Below are positions 20,312 through 28,588 of a stretch of DNA of 64,000 bases, in pieces. The position numbers and the translations under genes were made by a program. How positions within the stretch are numbered: the stretch's first letter is position 1; every line of letters starts with the position of its first letter. The stretch is from Micromonospora musae (GTDB lineage Bacteria; Actinomycetota; Actinomycetes; Mycobacteriales; Micromonosporaceae), in NCBI RefSeq assembly GCF_003626635.1, contig NZ_RAZT01000016.1, positions 87,701-151,700 on the forward strand, written 5' to 3'. The notes under the pieces are model-generated. The model saw only the letters and a list, made by a program, of their open reading frames with translations, made no database searches and had not been told where the DNA came from.

Positions 20312-21121
20312 GTGGTCGCTCTGGTCCTGCCCCGGCTGATCGACGTCTCCGCCGCGTCCCGGCGGTCGGTCTCCGTCACCGAGCGCAACATCGCGGCGCT
20401 GCGATCGGTCTACTGGCTGCTGCTCGCCTCCGGTTTCGTCGAGCCGCTGCTCTACCTGCTCTCCATCGGGGTGGGCGTCGGCGCGTTGGTCGGTGACCTG
20501 AACCTGCCCGACGGGCGGCTCGTGGGCTACGCGGCGTTCGTCGCCCCCGCCATGCTCGCCTCCTCGGCGATGACGGGGGCGCTCGCCGAGACCACCTTCA
20601 ACTTCTTCGGAAAGATGAAGTACATGAAGCTGTACGACGGGGTGATCGCCACCCCCGTACGGCCGTTCGAGATCGCCCTCGGGGAGCTGGGCTGGGCGAT
20701 GCTGCGGGGCAGCGCCTACTCGGCCGCCTTCCTGGTGGTGATGACCGCGATGGACCTGACCACCGTCGGGCGGGCGGCGATCGCCTTCCCGGCCGCCGTG
20801 CTGGTCGGCTTCGCGTTCGGCGCGTCGGGCATGGCGCTCGCCACGTTCATGCGCAGTTGGCAGGATTTCGACCTGATGGGCTCGGCCCAGTTCACCCTCT
20901 TCCTCTTCTCCGGCACGTTCGTTCCGGCCGAGGCCTACCCGACAGTGCTGCGCTGGCTGGTCGAGGTCACTCCGCTCTACCGGGCCGTGCACCTGATCCG
21001 CGACGTCGCGCTCGGCACCGCGGGTCGGTCCTGGCTGATCGACGTGCTCTACCTGCTCCTCGTCGTCGCGCTGGGGCTGCTGGTGGCCTCGCGCCGGATG
21101 GGGCGGTTGCTCTACCGGTAG
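20312..21121 (+). CDS. ABC-2 type exporter permease 2
   Basis: 269 residues, GTG 20312 with GGAAGGG upstream. Six hydrophobic segments; the ABC-2 signature is visible as LFLFSGTFVPAEAYPTVL, and FNFFGKMKYMKLYDGVIATP is a NodJ/DrrB-like cytosolic loop. It forms a heterodimer candidate with permease 1. Tight spacing argues for one operon. Confidence 0.9.
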   Translation: MVALVLPRLIDVSAASRRSVSVTERNIAALRSVYWLLLASGFVEPLLYLLSIGVGVGALVGDLNLPDGRLVGYAAFVAPAMLASSAMTGALAETTFNFFGKMKYMKLYDGVIATPVRPFEIALGELGWAMLRGSAYSAAFLVVMTAMDLTTVGRAAIAFPAAVLVGFAFGASGMALATFMRSWQDFDLMGSAQFTLFLFSGTFVPAEAYPTVLRWLVEVTPLYRAVHLIRDVALGTAGRSWLIDVLYLLLVVALGLLVASRRMGRLLYR

Positions 21122-21184
21122 GTGGTTACCCACCGCGTCGTCGGGGCATCTCCGCAAGGCACACGCGACGACGAGGAGGGGTGA

Positions 21185-22243
21185 ATGGCCGCCGACGAGT
21201 CCGCCCGCCGAGGACCCGACCGTGACGACGGCGCCGCGCGGGAAGCCGCCGGCCGCCCCCAGGGAACCCGGGAGCCGGCCGGGCCGGAGGCGGGCCCGGA
21301 AAGCCCCGCTCAACTGCCGGGCACCGGGTGGCTGGCGGCGCTGCGCCGGACGGTTAAGGAGTTCCAGGAGGACAATCTGACCGACTGGGCCGCCGCTCTG
21401 ACCTACTACGGGGTGCTCTCCATCTTCCCCGGCCTGCTCGTGCTCATCTCCATCATCGGCCTGCTCGGCCCGGGGGCGACCGAGGGCGTCAAGGACACCG
21501 TGGGTCAGGCCATCCCGCAGGGCAATATCCAGCAGATCCTCGAGAGGGCGATCGAGCAGGCGCAGAAGTCCGGAGGGTTGGCCAGCGCCGGGGCGGTGCT
21601 CGGTCTGCTCGGTGCCTTCTGGTCCGCGTCCGGCTATATCGCGGCCTTCATGCGCGCCTCCAACGCCATCTACGACGTGCCGGAGGGGCGACCGATCTGG
21701 AAGACGCTGCCCACCCGGATCGGTGTGACCGCCGTGATCGGAGTGATGCTCCTGGTCAGTGCGGTGATCGTGGTCTTCACCGGCCGTCTCGCCCGGTCGG
21801 CCGGGGAGGCGATCGGGCTGGGCTCCACCGCGGTGACGGTCTGGAACATCGCGAAGTGGCCGGTTCTGCTCATCCTGGTCAGCCTGATGTTCGCGATCCT
21901 CTACTGGGCCTCGCCGAACGCCCGGCACGGCGGCTTCCGCTGGGTCAGCCCCGGCGGGGTGCTGGCCGTGGTGATCTGGCTGGTGGTCTCCGCGCTCTTC
22001 GCCCTCTACGTGAGCAACTTCGGTTCGTACAACAAGACGTACGGGACCCTCGCCGGTGTGATCATCTTCCTGGTCTGGCTCTGGCTCACCAACGTCGCGA
22101 TCCTGCTCGGGGCCGAGTTCCAAGCCGAGCTGGAGCGCGGCCGGGCGATCTCGGCCGGTCACGATGCCGACGAGGAGCCGTACGTGGAGCTGCGCGACGA
22201 CCGCAAGCTCCGCAAGGCGGCGCGTCGGCGTCCGGAACGGTGA
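21185..22243 (+). CDS. YihY/BrkB-family inner membrane protein
   Basis: 352 residues, ATG 21185 with GAGGAGGGG upstream. A hydrophilic Gly/Pro-rich N-terminus (about 45 residues) precedes six hydrophobic segments. Family signatures are DNLTDWAAALTYYGVLSIFPGLLVL, GAFWSASGYIAAFMRASN and YNKTYGTLAGVIIFLVWLWLTN. The tail is basic and cytosolic. The family was once called RNase BN in error; its role is unsettled. It is followed by a strong terminator. Confidence 0.92.
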   Translation: MAADESARRGPDRDDGAAREAAGRPQGTREPAGPEAGPESPAQLPGTGWLAALRRTVKEFQEDNLTDWAAALTYYGVLSIFPGLLVLISIIGLLGPGATEGVKDTVGQAIPQGNIQQILERAIEQAQKSGGLASAGAVLGLLGAFWSASGYIAAFMRASNAIYDVPEGRPIWKTLPTRIGVTAVIGVMLLVSAVIVVFTGRLARSAGEAIGLGSTAVTVWNIAKWPVLLILVSLMFAILYWASPNARHGGFRWVSPGGVLAVVIWLVVSALFALYVSNFGSYNKTYGTLAGVIIFLVWLWLTNVAILLGAEFQAELERGRAISAGHDADEEPYVELRDDRKLRKAARRRPER

Positions 22244-22273
22244 GCCGGTGCGCGCCTTGCGTGCCGGCGTACC

Positions 22274-22304
22274 GCCTGCCGCGCCGGTGGACGGCGCGGC
22301 AGGC
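22274..22304. terminator. terminator between convergent genes
   Basis: Perfect 12-bp stem (22274-22285 with 22293-22304) around a 7-nt loop, between the YihY gene and the convergent secreted-protein gene. Confidence 0.7.
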
Positions 22305-22327
22305 AGCGGCAATTCAATGCGACCGGG

Positions 22328-22801
22328 TCAGCTGCAGAAGTCCAGGTCGCACCAGCCGTTCAGGGTGATTTCCTGAAGGTCGTTGACCTTGTGCCACCCC
22401 GGGTAGTACCTGTTTCCGACGGTGTCGGAGTAGTAATAGCCGGCCGGTACCTGGAATCCGTCGGTGTCCCGGAATTCGTAGTAGCTGCTGGAATCGGAGC
22501 CAGAGCCGGCACCCGCCGGGAGCATCATGGTCTTCGTGTTCGACGGCCAGTTTCCCGAGATCTTCACGGACCGGCCGAGTCGGTTCTTCACCTCGCCGCA
22601 GAAGATGCCCGCGGTGCAGTTGCCGAGCGGCGCGAAGTCCCCACCGGCTGCCGTCGGTGCAGCCTGCGGCGCAGTTACGGGGGCGATGGTTCCGGTCGCG
22701 GAAGCCGACCCCGGCGCTGCCGCCTCGGCGGCGGACGGTGCGACGAGCGCGAAGAGCGCCGCCGCTGAAACGGCCGTGAGAAAGCGCGTCCTGCGATTCA
22801 T
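22328..22801 (-). CDS. small secreted protein, four cysteines
   Basis: 157 residues, ATG 22801 with GGAAGG 6 nt upstream. A Sec signal peptide (MNRRTRFLTAVSAAALFALV, cleavage near AEA-A at residues 25-28) precedes an Ala/Thr/Pro-rich spacer. A compact domain follows with Cys62, Cys68, Cys151 and Cys156, which suggests two disulfides closing the N- and C-termini. The domain is rich in Tyr, Ser and Gly (SSSYYEFRDTDGFQVPAGYYY). It may be an inhibitor or binding protein; no family was recognised. Confidence 0.8.
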   Translation of the reverse strand: MNRRTRFLTAVSAAALFALVAPSAAEAAAPGSASATGTIAPVTAPQAAPTAAGGDFAPLGNCTAGIFCGEVKNRLGRSVKISGNWPSNTKTMMLPAGAGSGSDSSSYYEFRDTDGFQVPAGYYYSDTVGNRYYPGWHKVNDLQEITLNGWCDLDFCS

Positions 22802-22959
22802 GGAATTCCTTCCTGCCGGGGTGTTCGGGCACGCCAAAACGGAAGGTGGCCGCAATGCAGCAATTGCGGTCCGCGACCTCGCCCCCGTCGCTCGGGACGC
22901 TATCCGCCACGTTGATCGATGTCAATCGATTGAGAATGCCGGCCGGGACGGTAATCGCG

Positions 22960-23022
22960 CGCTGATCATGAGGTTGGCGGCTTCTTTGGAGATCGGATCC
23001 CTCGTCAACCTCATGATCAGCG
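22960..23022. repeat. dispersed long hairpin repeat, family A copy 1
   Basis: Perfect 17-bp arms (22960-22976 and 23006-23022) containing GATCATGAGGTTG, around a 29-nt loop with the core GGAGATCG. A second copy with the same arms and core is at 44444-44504. Both are intergenic. Confidence 0.85.
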
Positions 23023-23257
23023 TGGCGGCGGGCGTTGGGTGACGCGGAGAGGTCGGCCCGGTTCGGCCCCAGGGGCTCTGCCGTGGTTGCGGGACCTTGC
23101 GATGCCCGCTGCTACCAAAACTTCTGTCCGAATGAGCAAAAGTTAGCGACGGATCAGCCGAAGCCCTGGACATGCGGCGCGGAAGGCTCCTACTGTGTCG
23201 GACACAACGCATAGACGGTTCGTCGATGTGAAGGATGCCGATGTGGAGGTGAGTCCA

Positions 23258-24436
23258 GTGCGGAGCGACGACCCACTGCACGTACGCCTTCTGCGGTTGC
23301 TCCGCGACGAAGGTGCCGTCTCGCGGGCCGAACTCGGCGACCGGTTGCAGATGCCACGTCCTCGGCTCCTCGCCGAACTGGAGCGGCTCGTCAACCTCGG
23401 CTACGTCGCCGAGGCCGGGCTCGCCGCCTCCCGCGGCGGACGGCGGTCCACCCTGGTCGAGCTCAACCCTCGGCTGCGGTTCGCCGCTGTCGACCTCGGC
23501 GCCTCCTCGATCGACGTCGAGGTGGTCAACGGGCGGCTCGAACCGGTCGCGGCGTACGGGGAGGCGGCGGACATCCGCTCCGGCCCGAAGGTGATCCTGC
23601 AACGGGTCAACGAACTGCTGCACAAGGCGAAGGTCGACGGCGCGTACGAGCGGCTGGACGGCGTCGGTGTCGGCGTACCCGGCCCGGTGAGCTTCCGCGA
23701 CGGGCTGCCGGTGTCACCGCCGATCATGCCCGGCTGGGACCGCTACCCGGTGCGCGAACTGCTCAGCCGCGAGCACGGCTGCCCCGCCGTGGTCGACAAC
23801 GACGTCAACATCATGGCGATCGGCGAGCGACACGGCGGCGTCGCGCACTCGGTCGACGACTTCCTGTTCGTGAAGATCGGTACGGGCATCGGCTGCGGCA
23901 TCTACCTCAGTGGCGAGGTCTACCGGGGCACGGACGGCTGCGCCGGCGACATCGGGCACATCCAGGTCGACTCGCACGGTCCGATGTGCTCCTGCGGCAA
24001 CATCGGCTGCCTGGAGGCGCTCTTCAGTGGCGCCGCGCTGGCCAAGGAGGCCGCCACCGCCGCCCGCAGCGGAACGTCGGCGGCGCTCGCCGACCGGCTG
24101 GCCGCCAACGGCGTGGTGACCGCCCTCGACGTCGCCGAGGGCGCCGTCGAGGGAGACGTCACCTGTATCCAGCTGATCCGCGACGGGGGGCGGCGGGTCG
24201 GCGGCGTGCTGGCCGGACTGGTGAGCTTCGCGAACCCGTCCATGATCGTGATCGGCGGCGGCCTCGCCCAACTCGGTCACATCCTGCTCGCCGAGATCCG
24301 CAGCGTGGTCTACCGCCGGTCGCTGCCGCTGGCCACCGGCAACCTGCCCGTCGTCCTCTCCGAGCTCGGCCCACGGGCCGGGGTCGCCGGCGCGGCGGTG
24401 CTCGCCAGCGACGTCGCTTTCGGGGAGGCATCGTGA
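23258..24436 (+). CDS. ROK-family transcriptional regulator
   Basis: 392 residues. GTG 23258 is chosen because GGAGGTGA ends 5 nt upstream; GTG 23195 in the same frame lacks a site. An N-terminal winged helix (about 10-70: VSRAELGDRLQMPRPRLLAELERLVNLGYV) is fused to a ROK sugar-kinase-like domain with VGVGVPGPV and GTGIGCGIY. Zinc ligands are seen in CSCGNIGCLEAL. ROK repressors (NagC/XylR-like) sense sugars. It probably controls the sugar ABC transporter encoded immediately downstream. Confidence 0.93.
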   Translation: MRSDDPLHVRLLRLLRDEGAVSRAELGDRLQMPRPRLLAELERLVNLGYVAEAGLAASRGGRRSTLVELNPRLRFAAVDLGASSIDVEVVNGRLEPVAAYGEAADIRSGPKVILQRVNELLHKAKVDGAYERLDGVGVGVPGPVSFRDGLPVSPPIMPGWDRYPVRELLSREHGCPAVVDNDVNIMAIGERHGGVAHSVDDFLFVKIGTGIGCGIYLSGEVYRGTDGCAGDIGHIQVDSHGPMCSCGNIGCLEALFSGAALAKEAATAARSGTSAALADRLAANGVVTALDVAEGAVEGDVTCIQLIRDGGRRVGGVLAGLVSFANPSMIVIGGGLAQLGHILLAEIRSVVYRRSLPLATGNLPVVLSELGPRAGVAGAAVLASDVAFGEAS

Positions 24437-24660
24437 GCGCGAGGAGTGAGCCGGGTTTGCGAGCCCCGCAGTCGCGATCTGTGGGTGTGGTGAGCGCGAG
24501 GAGTGAGCCGGGTTTGCGAGCCCCGCAGTCGCGATCTGTGGGTGTGGTGAGCGCGAGGAGTGAGCCGGGTTTGCGAGCCCCGCAGTCGCGATCTGTGGGT
24601 GTGGTGAGCGCGAGGAGAGTGAGCCGGGTTTGCGAGCCCCGCAGCCGTAGGTGGACTGGT
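24433..24660 (+). repeat. 57-bp tandem repeat array between regulator and transporter
   Basis: Three exact 57-bp units (24433-24489, 24490-24546, 24547-24603) and a diverged fourth unit (24604-24660). The first unit begins at the GTGA of the ROK stop. 57 is divisible by three and the frame remains open, coding a VSARSEPGLRAPQSRS-type repeat. The better ribosome site is after the array, so it is probably untranslated or only a read-through leader. Confidence 0.95.
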
Positions 24661-24684
24661 TGTGACCGAGCGGGAGGAGGCGTG

Positions 24685-26298
24685 GTGACCGAGAGGGAAG
24701 CGAGCCCGACGGGCGGCAGCGCGGAGGGCGGGTCCGTGGACGCCCCGCTGGTCGAGGCGCCGGCCGACGCGGTCGCGGGCGAGGTGGTGCTGCGCCTCAC
24801 CGACGTGGTCAAGACCTTTCCGGGCGTACGCGCCCTCGACGGCGTGCAGCTGGAGGTCCGCGCCGGCGAGGTGCACTGCCTGCTCGGCCAGAACGGTGCG
24901 GGCAAGTCGACCCTGATCAAGGTGCTCTCCGGGGTGCACCGGCCCGACGCCGGTCAGGTCGAGTGGCGCGGCGACCCGGTCACCTTCGCCAATCCGCAGG
25001 CCGCGATGCGCGCGGGTATCGCCACCATCTACCAGGAGCTGGATCTCGTCGAGGACCTCTCGGTCGGCGAGAACGCCTTCCTCGGTCACGAGCCGCGCCG
25101 CTTCGGCTTCGTGCGCCGTGGCCACATGGCTCGGCGTACCCGGCAGATCCTCGGCCGACTCGGCCACGCGGAGATCCCGCCGAACCGGATGGTCCGCGCC
25201 CTGCCGGCCGCCGGCAAGCAGGTCGTCAGCATGGCTCGCGCGCTCTCCCACGAGGCGCGACTGATCATCATGGACGAGCCGAGCGCCGTGCTCGCCCACG
25301 ACGAGGTCGGCAACCTCTTCCGCATCATCCGCGAACTGACGGCCCAGGGCATCGCCGTCATCTACATCTCGCACCGGCTCGAGGAGATCCGCGAGATCGG
25401 TGACCGGGTGACCGTACTCAAGGACGGCCGGACCACCGCGGCGAACCTGCCGGCGCGCGACACCCCGACCCGTGACCTGGTCAACCGGATGACCGGCCGC
25501 ACGATCGAGTACGTCTTCCCGGAACGCCCGGTGGCCGCCACCACGGCGGACGCCGACCTGCTCGAGGTGGAGGGGCTCACCCGGGCCGGCGAGTTCGCCG
25601 ACGTGTCGCTGCGGGTACGCCCCGGTGAGATCGTCGGCATCGCCGGGCTGGTCGGCTCCGGACGCTCCGAGCTGCTGGAGACGATCTACGGGGCCCGTCG
25701 GCCGGAGGCGGGGACGGTGCGGATGGCCGGCCGGGCGCTGCGGCCGGGCAGCGTCGGCGCGGCGGTACGCGCCGGGATGGGCATGGCCCCGGAGGAGCGC
25801 AAGAGTCAGGCGTTGCTGCTCGGCGAGCCCATCTACCGCAACGTCACCCTGGCCACCTTCGCCCGGTACGCCCGGGCCGGTTTCACCGACACCGGCCGCG
25901 AACGCGCGGAGGCGGACCGCGTCGCGGAGAGCCTGGAGCTGCGCCCGCGCGACGTTCGCCGTCCGGTGCGCACCCTCTCCGGCGGCAATCAGCAGAAGGT
26001 GGTGGTCGGGCGCTGGCTGCTCGGCGACACGAGGCTGCTGCTGCTCGACGAGCCGACCCGCGGTGTCGACGTCGGCGCGCGGGCCGAGCTCTACCAGGTC
26101 ATCCGCACCCTCGCCGAGCGGGGCGTCGGGGTGCTGCTGGTCTCCAGCGAGGTTCCCGAGGTGCTCGGCCTGGCCGACCGGGTGCTGGTGATGCGGGAGG
26201 GGCGGGTCGTCCGCGAGGCCCCGGCCGGCGAACTCGACGAGAACACCGTCCTCGACCTCGTCATGGCGGGGTCCCTGATGGAAGGCGCGGCGGCATGA
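24685..26298 (+). CDS. sugar ABC importer ATP-binding protein (RbsA/MglA type)
   Basis: 537 residues. GTG 24685 is chosen because GGGAGGAGG (24672-24680) precedes it; the open frame continues upstream through the 57-bp array. It contains two fused ATPase domains. The first has LLGQNGAGKSTLIKVLSG and Walker B IIMDEPSAVL. The second has the usual degenerate A-loop GLVGSGRSELLE, signature LSGGNQQKVVVGRWL and LLLLDEPTRGVDVG. It energises uptake with the permease and lipoprotein encoded next (ATGA overlap). Confidence 0.95.
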   Translation: MTEREASPTGGSAEGGSVDAPLVEAPADAVAGEVVLRLTDVVKTFPGVRALDGVQLEVRAGEVHCLLGQNGAGKSTLIKVLSGVHRPDAGQVEWRGDPVTFANPQAAMRAGIATIYQELDLVEDLSVGENAFLGHEPRRFGFVRRGHMARRTRQILGRLGHAEIPPNRMVRALPAAGKQVVSMARALSHEARLIIMDEPSAVLAHDEVGNLFRIIRELTAQGIAVIYISHRLEEIREIGDRVTVLKDGRTTAANLPARDTPTRDLVNRMTGRTIEYVFPERPVAATTADADLLEVEGLTRAGEFADVSLRVRPGEIVGIAGLVGSGRSELLETIYGARRPEAGTVRMAGRALRPGSVGAAVRAGMGMAPEERKSQALLLGEPIYRNVTLATFARYARAGFTDTGRERAEADRVAESLELRPRDVRRPVRTLSGGNQQKVVVGRWLLGDTRLLLLDEPTRGVDVGARAELYQVIRTLAERGVGVLLVSSEVPEVLGLADRVLVMREGRVVREAPAGELDENTVLDLVMAGSLMEGAAA

Positions 26299-27410
26299 GC
26301 GACGTGACCGACACCTCGACCCCGGAGCGGCCGGCGCAGTTGCCGGCGCAGTCCCCTCCGGTCGACCCGGCGGAGACGGCGGCGGCCGAGCAGCGCGCCG
26401 GGGGCCGGCTCTCCTGGTGGCGCGGCGAAGGCGGCGAGGGGGCGCGGCGAAATCTCTGGCTCATCGGGGTGCTGGTGGCGCTGATCGTCATCGGCGTCAT
26501 CACCCGACCGGACCTCTACGGCGACTCCAGCTGGGTGTGGAGCAACATCCTCGTCATCCTGAAGCTGGCCTCCGTGGTCGGTGTGGTGACGGTGGGGATG
26601 ACCTTCGTCATCATCGGTGGCGGCATCGACCTGTCGGTCGGCGCGATCGTCGCCCTGGCCGGGGTCTGGGCGACCACGGTGGCGACCCAGAGCTACGGCG
26701 CCGGCGGCATGATCTTCTGTGCGCTCGCCGTCGGTCTCTGCGTCGGCCTGGTCAACGGCGTGCTCATCTCGTACGGCCGGCTGGTGCCGTTCATCGCCAC
26801 GTTGGCGATGCTGGTGGCCGCCCGCGGTCTGGCCGCCGAGCTCTCCGACAAGCAGACCCAGGTCTCCGACAACGCCACCATCAACGGCATCGCCAGCACC
26901 AACCTGTTCGGTATCCCGCTGCTGGTCTACATCCTCGCCGCGGTGGTGCTCGCCGGGTGGGTGCTGCTCAACCGCACCACGTTCGGACGGCGCACGGTGG
27001 CGGTGGGCGGCAATCCGGAGGCGGCCCGGCTGGCCGGCATCGACGTCAAGCGGCACACGGTGCTGCTCTACGCGCTCTCCGGGCTCTGCTGCGGCATCGC
27101 CGCGATCATGCTCACCGCCCAGGCCACCTCGGCCCAGGCGGCGATGGCGAACCTCTACGAGCTCGACGCGATCGCCGCCGCGATCATCGGCGGCACGCTG
27201 CTCAGCGGCGGGCGGGGCACCATCATCGGCTCCCTGCTCGGGGTGATCATCTTCTCGACGATCACCAATCTCTTCGCGATCAACGGTCTCACCACCGAGG
27301 CCCAGAACATGGTCAAGGGCGGCATCATCGTCGCGGCCGTTCTGGTCCAGCAGGTGCAGTTCCGCAGCCTCACCCAGTTCCTCGGACGTAACCGACTCAC
27401 CACCAACTGA
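26295..27410 (+). CDS. sugar ABC importer permease (RbsC type)
   Basis: 371 residues, start overlapping the ATPase stop. A Pro/Ala-rich cytosolic N-terminus of about 50 residues leads into eight to ten hydrophobic segments. Typical RbsC motifs are MTFVIIGGGIDLSVGAIVAL, VGGNPEAARLAGIDV and GGTLLSGGRGTIIGSLLGV. It forms the channel for the sugar importer. Confidence 0.94.
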   Translation: MSDVTDTSTPERPAQLPAQSPPVDPAETAAAEQRAGGRLSWWRGEGGEGARRNLWLIGVLVALIVIGVITRPDLYGDSSWVWSNILVILKLASVVGVVTVGMTFVIIGGGIDLSVGAIVALAGVWATTVATQSYGAGGMIFCALAVGLCVGLVNGVLISYGRLVPFIATLAMLVAARGLAAELSDKQTQVSDNATINGIASTNLFGIPLLVYILAAVVLAGWVLLNRTTFGRRTVAVGGNPEAARLAGIDVKRHTVLLYALSGLCCGIAAIMLTAQATSAQAAMANLYELDAIAAAIIGGTLLSGGRGTIIGSLLGVIIFSTITNLFAINGLTTEAQNMVKGGIIVAAVLVQQVQFRSLTQFLGRNRLTTN

Positions 27411-27505
27411 CCCACCGCAGCACACCCGGTCACCGTGCAGGCGACGGTGACCGGGCCCCGCACACCCTTTTCCCACTCCCACCACCGCGAATTCAGGAGG
27501 TCGTC

Positions 27506-28567
27506 ATGACCGAGCACAGTCGCGACCTGTCCCGCCGCCGCCTGCTCTTCGGCGGGGCTGCCGTCGGTGCCGGCGTGCTGCTCGCCGGCTGCACAAGCAA
27601 CGAGTCCGATCAGCCCACCACCGCGCAGACCAAGGGCGCCGACGCCGCGGCCGGCGGAAACGCCGCCCCCGGCGAGCGGGTGACGATCGGCTTCTCCGCC
27701 CCGGCCGCCGACCACGGCTGGCTGGCCGCGATCACCACCAACGCCAAGGCGCAGGCCGCCGCGTACTCCGATGTGGAGTTCAAGACGGTCGAGGCCGGCG
27801 CGGACGCCGCCGCCCAGCGGGCCGCGCTCTCCACGCTGATCTCGCAGAAGCCGGACGTCATCGTGCTGCTCCCGGCGGACGGCAAGGAGCTCAACGCCGC
27901 CGGCCTGGAGGCGATGAAGGCCGGCATCCCGGTGGTCAACCTGGACCGGGCCTTCCCCGACGCGCTGGCCTACCGGCTCCAGATCAAGGGCGACAACTAC
28001 GGCATGGGGGTCGCCGCGGCCAACTACATCGTGGCGCAGCTCAAGGCCAAGGGCGTCAGCGCCCCGATCATCGGTGAGATCGCCGGCACCGACTCCCTGG
28101 AGCTGACCCAGGAGCGTTCGAAGGGCTTCGCCGACACCCTCGCCCAGAACGGGCTGAAGGTGAACAACCGCCGGCCGGCCGAGTTCACCGCCGACTCCGG
28201 CCAGCAGGCCGCCACCAGCCTGTTCCAGGCGCTGCCGAAGATCGACGCGATCTGGAACCACGACGACGACCAGGGCATCGGCGTGCTGGCCGCGGTCACC
28301 CAGGCCAACCGCAAGGAGTTCTTCATGGTCGGCGGCGCCGGCTCGAAGAAGGCGATCGAGGACATCCAGGCGGACAACACCGTGCTCAAGGCGACCGTCA
28401 CCTACAGCCCGTCGATGGCGTCCTCGGCCATCTCGCTGGCCCGGCTGATCGCCCAGGGCAAGGGCATGTCCGACCTGGTGGAGCTCCAGGTGCCCAAGGA
28501 GCTCATCCTCGCCTCCGAGACGATCACGAAGGAGAACGCGAGCAGCTACCTCAAGCTCGGGTTCTGA
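27506..28567 (+). CDS. sugar ABC importer substrate-binding lipoprotein
   Basis: 353 residues, ATG 27506 with AGGAGG upstream. The N-terminus has a twin-arginine-like motif SRRRLLFGG and lipobox LAGC (Cys29), so export may be by Tat followed by lipidation. It has a periplasmic-binding type I fold as in RbsB: VTIGFSAPAADHGWLAAI, LISQKPDVIVLLPAD and the hinge region AIWNHDDDQGIGVLAAV. It captures the substrate, probably a pentose, hexose, cyclitol or glycoside. The ligand cannot be deduced. Confidence 0.94.
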   Translation: MTEHSRDLSRRRLLFGGAAVGAGVLLAGCTSNESDQPTTAQTKGADAAAGGNAAPGERVTIGFSAPAADHGWLAAITTNAKAQAAAYSDVEFKTVEAGADAAAQRAALSTLISQKPDVIVLLPADGKELNAAGLEAMKAGIPVVNLDRAFPDALAYRLQIKGDNYGMGVAAANYIVAQLKAKGVSAPIIGEIAGTDSLELTQERSKGFADTLAQNGLKVNNRRPAEFTADSGQQAATSLFQALPKIDAIWNHDDDQGIGVLAAVTQANRKEFFMVGGAGSKKAIEDIQADNTVLKATVTYSPSMASSAISLARLIAQGKGMSDLVELQVPKELILASETITKENASSYLKLGF

Positions 28568-28588
28568 CACATTGGGGGGAGACCCACC

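Noticed and set aside
21185..22243. RNase BN annotation
   Set aside because: The YihY/BrkB family was misnamed; it is a membrane protein without nuclease motifs.
20111..22312. 733-codon minus-strand open frame
   Set aside because: His/Glu/Asp/Arg-rich antisense of permease and YihY genes.
24433..24660. CRISPR array
   Set aside because: Units are contiguous with no variable spacers; it is a plain tandem repeat.
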